A stretch of DNA of 64,000 nucleotides from Stenotrophomonas maltophilia (lineage in GTDB: Bacteria; Pseudomonadota; Gammaproteobacteria; Xanthomonadales; Xanthomonadaceae). The notes below the pieces were generated by a model. It did not search any database. It saw nothing but the letters and a program-made list of their open reading frames with translations, and was not told the DNA's origin. The translations under genes were made by a program, and so were the position numbers. The stretch lies in contig NZ_CP033877.1 in assembly GCF_006970445.1 (NCBI RefSeq), forward strand, positions 124,001 to 188,000, written 5' to 3'. Shown here in pieces: positions 13,901 to 19,873 of the stretch. Positions within the stretch are counted from its first letter, which is position 1; every line of letters starts with the position of its first letter.

Positions 13901-16900
13901 CGCAGGTCTCACAGGTGGCCAGCACGGTCGGCAGCCTTGGCGGCAACGTCAACCTCACCGCAGGTGGCAAGTACACGCAGAGCGCCAGCAATGTAGTGGC
14001 CGCCAAGGACGTGAACATCACCGCTGCCGAGATCGAGCTGCTGACCGCCGACGAAAGCGGTCACTACTCGCAGAGCGACAAGGATCTGAAGATCGGTGCC
14101 TTCGCGCGGGTGAAGTCGCCGCTGATCGATCTGTTGAACAACGTCGACGCCGCGCGCAAGTCCGACGATCGCCTGCAGAAGATGCAGGGACTTGCTGCTG
14201 GTGCCAATGCCTATCAAGCGGCCAGTGCCATCTCCAGCATGGCCGGCAAGGGCGGAGGCGGGGCACTGCTCAGTGCCGAGGCCGGCGTCGGCTTCAAGAC
14301 CTCCAGCAGCAGTGCCGATGGCAGCAGCCAGGTCTCGCGCGGCTCCACCATCCAGGGTGGCGGCAACGTCAACCTGACCAGTACCCAGGGCGACATCCAC
14401 GTGGTGCAGGGCAATCTGAGCGCGGGCAACACGCTCAGTCTGGATTCGGCCGGCGACATCCTGCTGGAAGCGGGCAAGGCGCATGTGGCCGACCGCAGCA
14501 AGAGCAGCAATGCCGGCGCCGAAGTCGGCGTGGGCGTTGCGGTGGGCGCGCAGACCGGTGTGTATGTGTACGCCGAAGCGAGCGTCGGGAGCAGCAAGTC
14601 CAATGCCGAGAGCAGCACCTGGCAGAACACCACGCTGACTGGCAAGAACATTTCGATGAAGGCCGAGGGCGATACCACGCTGCGTGGTGCCACGGCGACC
14701 GCTGATCGCATCGACGTCAAGACCGGCGGGACGCTGACCATCGAATCGCTGCAGGACATCGCCGAGAGCATGTCGAAGAACAGCCAGGTGGGCGGTCGCG
14801 TGCAGGTGTCGTTCGGTACCGCATGGAATGCTGACGGGTATGCCAGTGCGGGCAAGGCCAACGGCAGCTATCAGGGTGTTGGCCAGCAGAGCGGCCTGTT
14901 TGCCGGCAATGGCGGGTACCACGTCGATGCAGGTCACGTGAACCTGGTGGGCGGCGCGATTGCCAGCACCAATGCGGGCAACAGTGAACTGACTGCGGAT
15001 TCGCTGACGTTCACCGACCTGCAGAACCACATGGACTACAAGGCCACGTCGGGCAGCATCAGTGGTGGCTTCGGCAGCAGTGGCAAGGGCCCGACGGACA
15101 AGGGTGTGGGAGCGGTTGAGCAGCTGCAAGGCATCGGCAGCAGCATCAAATCCGGAACGTTCGGCGGCGTGGATGGTGTCGCGTTCGGCGGTGGACTGCC
15201 GATGCATGAAAGTGGCAGCGACAGCTCAAGCACGCGTGCAACACTGACCGAGGGCAATATCACCATCGGCGGCAGGAAGACCACGGCGGCCGAACTTGGT
15301 GTCAATACCGATGCGGCTGCGGCACACCGTGCGCTGGAGGCGATGCCTGATGCCAACAAGATGCTGGCCGACCAGCAGGCACTGGCGAACGCAGCAGGCA
15401 CAGTACTGGCCACCAGCAAGCAGATCGCATCGGACATTGGCAGCTACGGGATCAACAAGATCACCGATGCCTACCTGGAGGGTAAGAGCGCCGCAGAGAA
15501 GGAGGCCTTTGCCAACCTCAGTCCCAAGGACCAGTACACCGCCCTTGCCGGCTTTGACAGCTCTTACCCTGATGCGCTGGTCACGCAGCAGAAGTGGGCA
15601 CCCGACGGTACCTATGGCCGTGCGCTCAACGCGGTCTCCACCGCGCTGGTCGGCGGCGTGGCAGGGCAGGCGGGTGGTCAGGTCATCTCGAACACACTCG
15701 CGCCCTACGCCGCTGAGCTGATTGGAAAGACATTCGATCCCAACAAGCAGAGCGCCGTCCCCAGTGAGGCGATGCAGATGCTCTCGCATGCGCTTCTGGG
15801 CGCGCTGCTTGCGGAGGCGAATGGGGGTTCGGCGGGTACCGGAGCCGCTGCTGCCGGAGGGGGTGAACTGGCAGCCAAATTCCTGGGTGACTACTACGCG
15901 CGGCAGAATGGCGGGCAGCTGACTCCGGAGCAGGAACAGCAGATCAAGGCATTGGGCCAGGCGGTCGGCGCGATGGCAGGTGGGATTGGTGGAGACGGAG
16001 CCATGGGTGCGGCGTTGGGAGCCACCATCGCCAGGAACTCCGTCGAGAACAACTATCTGAATCATGCCGAGCGCATGCAGTTCCTCGACGCCATGCTGAG
16101 CTGCATGAAGAGCGGGAAGCGTTGCGGCGAGCAGAAGGAGCTGGCAGCACTGTCGGACGCGCGCAATGCGGCACTGATTGCTGCATGTACCGCGGCTGCC
16201 GATTCGCCTGCCTGCCGCGCAGAGCAGACGAAGCTGGGTGACGCCTATTGGTCACTTACCCAGAATGATTCCGCCTATCTGCGATGGATCAAGGACAATG
16301 GCCTTGATCTGGCCCAGGCGGCACTGACGAAGGGCAATGGTGGCCAGGTCGCCTCCGATCTGCTGACGCATACGTCCTCGCTGGATGCCCGTTACAAGAT
16401 CACCTGTGCAGCGGCAGGGCGCTGCGATCCATTCACCGCCGGCATGCTCGCGTTGAATGGGAAGACACAGGAGGCGGCAGCCAACGCGGCACTGAATCTG
16501 CTGTTCGACAAGGTGGGCTCGGGAGCAGGCGTGGTGACCAACGCGGGTGGAATGGTCATGGACATGGCGAAGATGAATGCCATCTACATGTCCATTGAGA
16601 GCACCAAGCAGGCCTTGAACGACTTCCAGCGCATCGGCGAAATTGGCGGCTGGGGTGTCGTGAAGGAAAAGGGTGCCGGCGCCTGGTCGTCCATTTCAGG
16701 CTACTTCGGGAACGGCTGGGATGCGGCGACCTACGAGCTGGGCCTGAACCAGAAGTGGAACCTGGCAGATGTGGCAGCAAACGGCTTCATCAAGGGCGAC
16801 ATGGGACTGGACGTCGCATTGGCCGTGGTCAGCCTGGGTGATGTCACCGCGATGCGGGCGGCCGCGAAGGCCAGGAAGCTGGCGGCGTTGGAGCGTGAGG

Positions 16901-17391
16901 CCGCCAAGGCGGATGGGTTGCCACCCATGTTGCCCGACGAGATCAAAGACCATGGAACAATTCCTCATCCGGTGAAACCGGATCCGCGTGTCGCTCAAGC
17001 GGAACGAACAAGAGTTTCAGATGCGGAAATGACAAGATTGGAAGGTCTATTCAATACAAGTTCAATTCATCCTCGAGATTTCGATGTCGTGGTAAATGGA
17101 AGAACCTTGAAGGCTGATCAGACCGTGAGTGTCGGTGCGCCTGTGTTCCCCGGCGCGTCGACGCCGGAAGTCATGGGGTATTACAAGGAGTTGGCTGGAA
17201 TTGATGCGATGCCGACTGTCAAGACTATTCCCGGCAAAGGTGATGTCTACGTTGCAACTCGGCCTGACGGTTCAAAGGTTACTCTGCGAAGCTTCTCTTC
17301 ATCAGCCCAGCAGACAGGCGCAGTGTGGACTATTGAAATCAGGCATCCTCTGATTAACAACAATAGAATTGTGGAGATCAAGTTCAAATGA
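1990..17391 (+). CDS. cdiA: CdiA-type contact-dependent inhibition exoprotein with VENN motif and C-terminal toxin
   Basis: About 5,133 residues. I start it at GTG 1990, preceded by AAAGGAA at the right distance; this opens with an extended signal-peptide motif (MNKIYRLVFNRTLG) and then a hydrophobic core ending at LSAQQ. An upstream ATG at 1930 in the same frame lacks these features. In order: TPS secretion domain (about residues 84-215, with NPAGIQVNG at 182-190), a Pro-Gly-Thr linker (427-473), long FHA repeats full of DNSGG/LDNRGG, a non-repeat stretch (about 2630-2800) that could be a receptor-binding region, a Gly/Gln/Ala low-complexity segment (about 2938-3090), a second repeat region, and VENN at 4685-4688. 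The variable C-terminus follows; base composition drops in GC from about 16950, marking the last ~150 residues as the swapped-in toxin. The toxin family is not recognised. The gene is probably intact because it stays open over 15.4 kb. Confidence 0.93.
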   Translation: MNKIYRLVFNRTLGVMQVVSELVNAAHGGADNREGRSVSTLRPISFALWLMLGWVGLVQPLSAQQAPADPGRIAADPGAPANQRPTVITSANGTPQVNITTPSAGGVSRNTYQQFDVGQQGVILNNSRGEVQTQLGGWVQGNPWLATGTARVILNEVNSSNPSHLNGYVEVAGARAQVVIANPAGIQVNGAGFLNASRVTLTTGTPIVNNGVLEGYRVQGGSIGVGGAGLDTSRADYTDIITRSLQVNAGIWANQLQASLGSNVVSADHSSVQLQKPASAAPTFALDVGALGGMYANRIWLVGNEHGVGVSNAGKIGAQAGELVVTADGRLQNTGAMHAQQDLRIDASAGIANAGTLSAERELRLQTPADVDNSGGTLNARRIEVNADALRNRGGSIEQLGAQALQLQAADVSNLQGRIGNVASASPGTGTPPGTGTPGTGTPGTGNPGTGTPGTGTPGTGSPGTGTPPVTPLPSLATGLLNIAGTLSNDGGRIEASGDLQLSARNSLDNSDGMLGASTLQVQGEALRNMRGTLQVQGAASAQVQQLDNSGGRMTFARGFELKAQSAINRGGSLAHGGSAETTWTIGQLDNSEGNISSNAAHLGLDIGTLVNTRGSINHAGSEGLLLRAGVLDGVQGSIATAGVAGLQLGRADHRGAQLVARQLELTAQDFDNRGGRVLSTGQQASTLNVRNHLDNSDGGLLASNADLQIDAASFGNAAGTVQQAGAGNLRIATANLQGQGGTVLSNGTLQLHGDTLNLRNGTTAAQRIDVRAGDLTTAGGMLTSTGGDALQLQVSRTLDNSGGTVGANGALDINGGILINDGGKLIAAGTGTSHIHASQRLQNQRGLLSGNGDLDIKADGLLNEGGSIDHAGTGTLQIEVTTMQGAGGSIASNGHLQLSGQQLDLQKGNTRARDVKITATGLDTSGGSLLSLGNNAMQLQVQGLLRNDGGSISANGAQQVQAGALSNRGGALNSAGTAASQIRVDGTLDNSGGSIASNAANLQLKSGTLVNANGTLSHAGSAGLVIDTGRLDGAKGQIATAGALQLTAAEVDHQGASLAAAQLDITATGLDNRGGRIIATGTSGNTLRVQGALDNGNGGTLASNGDLDIHARTFGNAGGTVQQAGSGSLAITTQELTGAGGTLLSNGSLDLQGDTLDLRDGTTTAQRISIDGDSVITAGGKLSALGTQALQLQARSLLDNTGGTLGSNGAVDVRAGRFVNDHGKLIAAGEAASAIRAAQLENRSGAISANGNLHIEAETLSGQGGSIGAASALSLQGGSLDLRGGSVAAEQLDIVADSLDNSAGALRATGSGTLVLQVSGRLANDAGTIASNGAQHIEAGELSNRGGTLSSAGSATTELQVAGLFDNSNGVLASNGAALKIDAGSMANVKGTLSHAGAQGLLLRTGQLDGQGGTIATAGGITLQAGSVDHRGATLQAERIELDAQSFDNRAGKVIATGAEGSRIDVVGNLDNGEGGLLASNGDLDVQAAVFGNAGGTVQHAGEGVLSINAGTLDGTGGTLVSNGSLLLKGTTTNLRAGVTSAKRIEVDTGTLITAGGTLTATGSDMLRLSARERIDNSGGTVSSNGGLDLRSAVLVNAGGTLQSAGTAASQLIIGQDLNNRGGRIVANGGLGITSGSIDNQGGTLHSAARLVVKADGLLDNSNKGTIASGAGMQVAAASLDNRSGSIEQAGDGLLQIDATTLQGHAGRIVSNGELQLKGETLDLSAGTTAAQQVSIEAGQLDNTGGKLNATGNQAMSLQVRGALGNDGGTIAANGAQQISADSLSNAGGTLSSAGTSDSRISVTGRFNNGGGTIASNAANLRIDAGQLVNAAGSIVHAGKGVLNVHADQLDGAAGSIATAGALQLDAMAVDHRGATLSADHFNINADRFDNQNGKLLATGTQASSVQAATSLDNGGNGLIASNGDLTLTSARFGNAGGTVQQAGTGTLAINAHTLNGQGGKLLSNGALQLTGETTDLRDGTLSAARIAVDTGTLLNAGGSIIASGTDALKVSARDRLDNSGGTLAGNGALDLRSAQLLNNRGTIQAAGSGSSTLAITHALDNRGGRILTTGNAGISAGTLDNRGGTVHSDGNSALTVRVDGLLDNSDKGTLSAGGTLLAEAQAINNSGGTVAAGQDLQLTSADLLRNDGGLVQAGKHLQVSAGGLNNNSGRIIANDLQLDSRGQALDNRSGIIASLSGNAELRSGALDNTGGLLQSAGALSINTAGQRLTNASSNGNGIVSSGTLQIRSGDLDNRGGAVFAKAGADVQAINIDNSGGGSLVSAADLLLRAQQLANSGGNVTAGGNADIGLQGALLNSGGLVAATGRLDLQASHVDNRNTLSPGNGPVLGLQGKTLQVITSNLDNQNGQVIADNLLLQVNQRLDNSGGQVSAALTSDVRADTLVNSGGTLAAGRQQTLRTREIIGDGRLMSQGDMTLELGQSHTNRGEMVANGTLSLSIQGNLDNSGKLAGANVNINAGNITNAATGEISSIGLTRLAAGGALVNYGLLDGNVTHITAASVDNIGSGRIYGDRVAIQAGSLNNLAANIGGADRAGTIAARQRLDLGVGTLTNSGKSLIFSDGDAAIGGALNGLGAVGSAQKVDNIGSTIEVSGNLDLSALAVNNIRENVVVEKVTTVHAPVRLEQPGWFKNATNNNRDFRATSNYQPYEIYYLDPSDILEDTPYVTPDGQQIRKAVIRLTSNTSAYAFARGGAYGARASRERLNVQDGTVTVYYIGRADNRNNPDQLGAGAEDPFRDLSTRGPGSPPVEYVTDTLRYNNAYGTCTTTCVQIITYPDYDNPDATLINMQRHPQETSGNEKTRVATRTTVEDVVVSAGNNAVINAGGNMRISTDRLENRFANIAAGRDLAIVGLNRDQSEVINAAEQLTRTSTFDNVSITYGGSSSRWKAAPITEKTGALGSSITAGGKLTIDVGNLRNDNTGGSNPNAGGGKGTAQLDTGGRGAGAVGPGAGSVQGPGQSTGQGAGSVDAQGPGTAGAAQGANGGHQQAVAQADGVRADAASAQGPGQAGNAGTGAGTAQDISAAQAGQANANGPGTVRAGEHTGSGGNTAVEGKQATTTTGSDPRVVVTTRPNASAPTASLFNVDANRGSHIVETDPRFTSYRDWLSSDYLLQRAGFDPAQMQKRLGDGFYEQKLVREQIGELTGRRFLTGHASDEEQYRALLEAGATVASEWGLRPGVALTAEQMARLTSDIVWLVEKDVTLADGSVVRALVPQVYLRVLPGDLGNDGALLAGAEVDVKLRGDLVNSGTIAGRQLVSIDAGNIRNLSGGQISGAQVGLSARQDIDIIGSTVKATDALALKAGGNITVASTTTEWKDQGDRLSQQKTTLDRVAGLYVTHPSGDGVLSVVAGGDIGLKAAEIRNAGKDGITQLVAGGNLDLGAQTLGQSSALNHDSRNHTSNSQTTHAVTSIEGAGDVVLAAGKDINLAATRITADGGMALQAGGDINSQVLVDSRSSDFNAGGKRSSLQISQSDETVRGSQLLAGDNMVLRANRDINLTATQATSSDGTLSVTAGRDVNLLSASETHDFSLDSYDKKKKTLSSTTTTRHAESSDSYAIGTGLMGESVSVTAGRDLTAVGAVVDATGTVVLGAGNNVLITSAEDHHSSESSESRKKSGFTGGFSNGTASIGYGSSKNSSSTSEQSTTQVGSAIASREGSVLINAGNQLTLSASDVAAGKDLTLVGKDINLLARQDTADTQSSQSSKSSGFSVGVTYDPAKAYRTARDKATEGMADSGTMMGRITRTAEGVAAGVAAVLPAITAGSQRSNSNQSHSSSDARVSNLNAGGNLSLIANGGSITSQGAQMSAEGDAVLLATKDIVFDVAHNTERSGSDSRGKGWGIATNSAGLPFGTNNSRSDGAGQSDTITGTQLSVGGGVRMATTEGDISLTAANIAAENDVNIRAAGDLTIRSGQDTVSNANRSDSKAIGTVQISDTEKFSGWHREQHRDDSAQVSQVASTVGSLGGNVNLTAGGKYTQSASNVVAAKDVNITAAEIELLTADESGHYSQSDKDLKIGAFARVKSPLIDLLNNVDAARKSDDRLQKMQGLAAGANAYQAASAISSMAGKGGGGALLSAEAGVGFKTSSSSADGSSQVSRGSTIQGGGNVNLTSTQGDIHVVQGNLSAGNTLSLDSAGDILLEAGKAHVADRSKSSNAGAEVGVGVAVGAQTGVYVYAEASVGSSKSNAESSTWQNTTLTGKNISMKAEGDTTLRGATATADRIDVKTGGTLTIESLQDIAESMSKNSQVGGRVQVSFGTAWNADGYASAGKANGSYQGVGQQSGLFAGNGGYHVDAGHVNLVGGAIASTNAGNSELTADSLTFTDLQNHMDYKATSGSISGGFGSSGKGPTDKGVGAVEQLQGIGSSIKSGTFGGVDGVAFGGGLPMHESGSDSSSTRATLTEGNITIGGRKTTAAELGVNTDAAAAHRALEAMPDANKMLADQQALANAAGTVLATSKQIASDIGSYGINKITDAYLEGKSAAEKEAFANLSPKDQYTALAGFDSSYPDALVTQQKWAPDGTYGRALNAVSTALVGGVAGQAGGQVISNTLAPYAAELIGKTFDPNKQSAVPSEAMQMLSHALLGALLAEANGGSAGTGAAAAGGGELAAKFLGDYYARQNGGQLTPEQEQQIKALGQAVGAMAGGIGGDGAMGAALGATIARNSVENNYLNHAERMQFLDAMLSCMKSGKRCGEQKELAALSDARNAALIAACTAAADSPACRAEQTKLGDAYWSLTQNDSAYLRWIKDNGLDLAQAALTKGNGGQVASDLLTHTSSLDARYKITCAAAGRCDPFTAGMLALNGKTQEAAANAALNLLFDKVGSGAGVVTNAGGMVMDMAKMNAIYMSIESTKQALNDFQRIGEIGGWGVVKEKGAGAWSSISGYFGNGWDAATYELGLNQKWNLADVAANGFIKGDMGLDVALAVVSLGDVTAMRAAAKARKLAALEREAAKADGLPPMLPDEIKDHGTIPHPVKPDPRVAQAERTRVSDAEMTRLEGLFNTSSIHPRDFDVVVNGRTLKADQTVSVGAPVFPGASTPEVMGYYKELAGIDAMPTVKTIPGKGDVYVATRPDGSKVTLRSFSSSAQQTGAVWTIEIRHPLINNNRIVEIKFK
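3271..3405 (+). repeat. In-frame GTPGTG tandem repeat in cdiA
   Basis: A short imperfect tandem array of hexapeptide-scale units (PGTGTP variants) sits inside cdiA between two stretches of FHA repeats. It would form a flexible Pro/Gly/Thr linker and is a place where copy number could vary by slippage without breaking the frame. Confidence 0.8.
3781..8150 (+). repeat. Four copies of a ~1.1-1.3 kb higher-order repeat in cdiA
   Basis: Beyond the short FHA motif, a long block recurs in the same order, starting near 3781, 4981, 6112 and 7438. Each copy begins SNAA/SNGA, continues through LVN...SHAG, GxIATAG, FDNRxGR, FGNAGGTVQ and ends near KLIAAG or an equivalent. Copies are diverged but clearly collinear, which points to internal duplication of the stalk of the exoprotein. 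Confidence 0.8.
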
Positions 17392-17735
17392 TGACTGACG
17401 CGATCAGGAATGTTCTTCATTACTCCTATGGATACTCCATGGGAGTCCTATGGAGAAATATGAATATGGAATTTGAGGGGGGCGATATTAATTTTGAGCA
17501 GCAGACGGAAGAGTTCTTCTCAATGCTTAGGATGTTGATGGAGGAAGGGAAGCTGAAGCTTGCCTCGGATGGTGTCTTCGCCGATGGCGATATCGATGCG
17601 CAATTGGGTGTTCTGCGTCACGCTTGGCCTGCTACAAGAGATCAGGAAGATCTCGATGAGGATGGATTCTGGTTTCTTACGGATGCTCCGTTTGGATTGG
17701 TTTGGATCACGCCTGAGGGAGACGTCTGGACCTGA
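17388..17735 (+). CDS. cdiI: CDI immunity protein (DUF596-like)
   Basis: 115-residue cytoplasmic acidic protein. Its ATG overlaps the cdiA stop in an ATGA arrangement, so it is translationally coupled to the toxin, the position expected of a CDI immunity protein that neutralises the cognate CdiA C-terminus. The C-terminal part, with FWFLTDAPFGLVWITPEG and a final WT, resembles what I remember of the DUF596 family, whose members are often neighbours of polymorphic toxins; this family call is from memory and is moderate. Codon use and GC are lower than in flanking genes, as in the toxin end, consistent with horizontal exchange of toxin and immunity as one unit. Confidence 0.8.
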   Translation: MMTDAIRNVLHYSYGYSMGVLWRNMNMEFEGGDINFEQQTEEFFSMLRMLMEEGKLKLASDGVFADGDIDAQLGVLRHAWPATRDQEDLDEDGFWFLTDAPFGLVWITPEGDVWT

Positions 17736-17972
17736 TTTGAGCGTGGACTTCATCGGATACAGCCCTTGAATCAACTCGCTTGGCGTGAACAAAAGCGGGG
17801 TAATGTTTTGAAGCCAAAGTCCGCTCTTGCGAGTGACTTTTCAGGATTCCGGATCGCGATGGCGCGGTGATCTAAGTCGCCGGGTGGTGTATGTGACTAC
17901 TGTCGAAGGATGATTGCTATCCACATGCGCTGTTGGGCGCCCTCGCAAAGGAGGGGGCACAAATAGCAGTTG

Positions 17973-18431
17973 ATGCCGAGGCCGGGGAATGAAGCAATCT
18001 ACAACGAGGCAATCATCAAGTCGGGCTGCAGATCTATGGATGAAAGAATTAGAAAGCTCTGCGGTGAGATGTCTGCAATGGACGCTACGGCCGCATCAGA
18101 GTGGCTGATGAGTTACGCGCCATTGAAGTCGGACAATTATCGGGACGCATTTGTTCTGATGAAGTGCCGATCTTGGCCAAGGGCAGAGCAGAAGAGGCTG
18201 GCAAACTACTATTTGCAGGGTGTTCCTTTTGCGAGTTCATATCCCTACGAGGTGTTTCTTTCGTTTATGTCGGTGAGGTCGTTCTTGAGTTGTCTTGATG
18301 CCTTCATTCCAGAGGCGGGTGCCTATCGTGACCTTCTTTCCTACCATATTGGTCCAGTTCTGGATCGGGCTGGAAAGAATGATTCGGATCGGGTGTTGAT
18401 TGCGGAATTCATGGGTAGGATCAGCGGATAA
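17973..18431 (+). CDS. Hypothetical protein, candidate orphan immunity protein
   Basis: About 152 residues, not recognised. It is predicted soluble, has no signal peptide, and is mixed charged and aromatic. A GGAGGGGG ribosome-binding stretch at 17950-17957 precedes TTG 17970 and ATG 17973 at a long spacing; ATG 18036 (MDERIRKLC) is the other plausible start. It lies in the low-GC tract right behind the toxin/immunity pair, where CDI loci commonly keep immunity genes of displaced toxins. That position is the only evidence for an immunity role. The 17736-17969 gap before it holds no convincing gene. Confidence 0.55.
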   Translation: MPRPGNEAIYNEAIIKSGCRSMDERIRKLCGEMSAMDATAASEWLMSYAPLKSDNYRDAFVLMKCRSWPRAEQKRLANYYLQGVPFASSYPYEVFLSFMSVRSFLSCLDAFIPEAGAYRDLLSYHIGPVLDRAGKNDSDRVLIAEFMGRISG

Positions 18432-18529
18432 AAGGATCATTACGTCCGAATGCCCGATACGTGGATGAGACCGCTCTGCCGCAGCACAAGACCTTTGATG
18501 ATGACGGCGCTATAACGGTTCGACGATGA
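18419..18529 (+). pseudogene. Remnant of the C-terminal tail of a displaced CdiA toxin
   Basis: Between the stop of the preceding gene and the next ATG, one frame is open for 36 codons (no stop after 18416-18418) and reads like protein (RPNARYVDETALPQ, then HKTFDDDGAITVRR). Its TGA at 18527-18529 overlaps the ATG of the next gene as ATGA, exactly the geometry by which the intact toxin joins its immunity gene at 17388-17391. I infer this is the 3' end of an older toxin module. There is no start codon or secretion part, so it cannot be a gene by itself. A chance open frame of this length is possible in GC-rich DNA. Confidence 0.5.
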
Positions 18530-18918
18530 GCATTTCGCTGTTTCTCGAAGTCGAGGTCGGTTCCAGCTTCGAGGCCGTGCTACAAGTCTTGGATTCGATC
18601 CAGGCCGAGTATTCCGATGATCTGGACAAGCTGCAGGGGCATCTTCCAGCGTCCAACACGGGATTCGGTTTCCGCATCGTTGAACCGCCGGAGGCTGTCG
18701 TCGCGGAAGGGCTGGAGGCCGACTGGCGTGTGGGGCTGCTGGGTTCGTTCCATTTCCGCGCAAGCGGATTTGAATGCGCCTGGGAGGAAATTTGCCGTTT
18801 CGTCAAGCGCTATGCTGCGGCAAGTGAATCGCGGTTCGTGCTTTCCTTCCAGTTCGAGAGCATCTATGCCGCAAGATTTGGGCAAGATCTGATCTTCCCG
18901 GGCCCTGCTGCCCCATAG
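18526..18918 (+). CDS. Hypothetical protein, probable orphan CDI immunity protein
   Basis: 130-residue soluble protein with no recognised family; it begins MSISLFLEVEVG and contains a run of aromatic residues and a C-terminal FQFESIYAARFGQDL. The start is fixed by an ATGA overlap with the toxin-tail remnant just before it. No clear ribosome-binding site of its own is visible, which suits translation coupled to an upstream frame. Taken together with the locus, it is best read as the immunity gene retained after its toxin was replaced. GC is higher than in the two preceding small genes, so it may have a different origin. Confidence 0.6.
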   Translation: MSISLFLEVEVGSSFEAVLQVLDSIQAEYSDDLDKLQGHLPASNTGFGFRIVEPPEAVVAEGLEADWRVGLLGSFHFRASGFECAWEEICRFVKRYAAASESRFVLSFQFESIYAARFGQDLIFPGPAAP

Positions 18919-19059
18919 TGCCGCTTCGATCTTTTCATGTGATCCGCTACATCTTCATGATCAGGCACTGCCATCAGCACGCGGACTGCGGAGCCGTCAG
19001 CGATGTCGTTCGGCGCGCTGCGCCGAACCACGGCTGCGGTCCATGGTTACAATCTGCCC

Positions 19060-19806
19060 ATGATCAGCCCCCGCCTCCTGGCTTCCACACTGTTGGCGCT
19101 GGCCCTGGCGGCCTGCACCGCCACCGCGCCCGTGCAGCACAACCCGCTCGCCACCTGGGTGCCATCACCCAACCAGAACGCGCGCACGCCGGTCATCATC
19201 GTCATCCACCACACCGAGCAGAAGTCGGTGCAGCAGAGCCTGCATACGCTGCGCACGGCCAACAGCGGTGGACCGGTCAGTGCGCACTACCTGATCGGCG
19301 CCGATGGCCATCGTTACCAGCTGGTCGCCGATGAGCGCCGTGCCTGGCACGCCGGGGCCGGGCGCTGGGGCACCATCACCGATCTCAACTCCGCCTCGAT
19401 CGGCATCGAGCTCGACAACGATGGCCGCAGCCCGTTCAGTGCGGCGCAGATCGAATCGCTGATCGTGCTGCTGCGCGATCTCACCACGCGCCTGAACATT
19501 CCGCCGCGACAGGTGATCGGCCATGCCGACCTGGCGCCGACGCGCAAGCAGGATCCGAGCCGGTTCTTCCCGTGGCAGCAGCTGGCCGAGGCCGGATTCG
19601 GCGTCTGGCCGCGTGCGGCCGATGGTGCTGCGCCGGAAGGCTTCGACGCGTGGAATGCGCTGGCCCGTTTCGGCTATCCGCTGGACAACCGTGAGGCCAC
19701 CGTTGCGGCCTTCCACCGCCGTTTCCGTGGTCGCGACGACCTGCCGAAGATGCTGGATGCCGAAGACGCCCGCATCCTGCACTCGCTGCTGCTGCAGACG
19801 CCGTGA
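19060..19806 (+). CDS. amiD: N-acetylmuramoyl-L-alanine amidase, lipoprotein (AmiD-like)
   Basis: 248 residues, starting at MISPRLL; a longer frame upstream adds only sequence without a signal. A lipoprotein signal ends LALAACT, so the protein is lipid-anchored and periplasmic, probably at the outer membrane. The Amidase_2 (AmpD-type zinc) domain shows IHHTEQ near the start, SIGIELDND in the middle and VIGHADLAPTRKQDP toward the end, the expected zinc and catalytic positions. The last ~65 residues look like a helical peptidoglycan-binding module, as in E. coli AmiD. It cleaves the amide between MurNAc and the stem peptide, including anhydro-muropeptides, during wall recycling. It is followed at 67 bases by mltA, also a wall lipoprotein. 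Confidence 0.87.
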   Translation: MISPRLLASTLLALALAACTATAPVQHNPLATWVPSPNQNARTPVIIVIHHTEQKSVQQSLHTLRTANSGGPVSAHYLIGADGHRYQLVADERRAWHAGAGRWGTITDLNSASIGIELDNDGRSPFSAAQIESLIVLLRDLTTRLNIPPRQVIGHADLAPTRKQDPSRFFPWQQLAEAGFGVWPRAADGAAPEGFDAWNALARFGYPLDNREATVAAFHRRFRGRDDLPKMLDAEDARILHSLLLQTP

Positions 19807-19873
19807 CCACGCGCATGAACGCTTGACCCCGCGCTGGGTTGCCGCCCAGCGGCCGGCCCGCCACCATGGCGGC

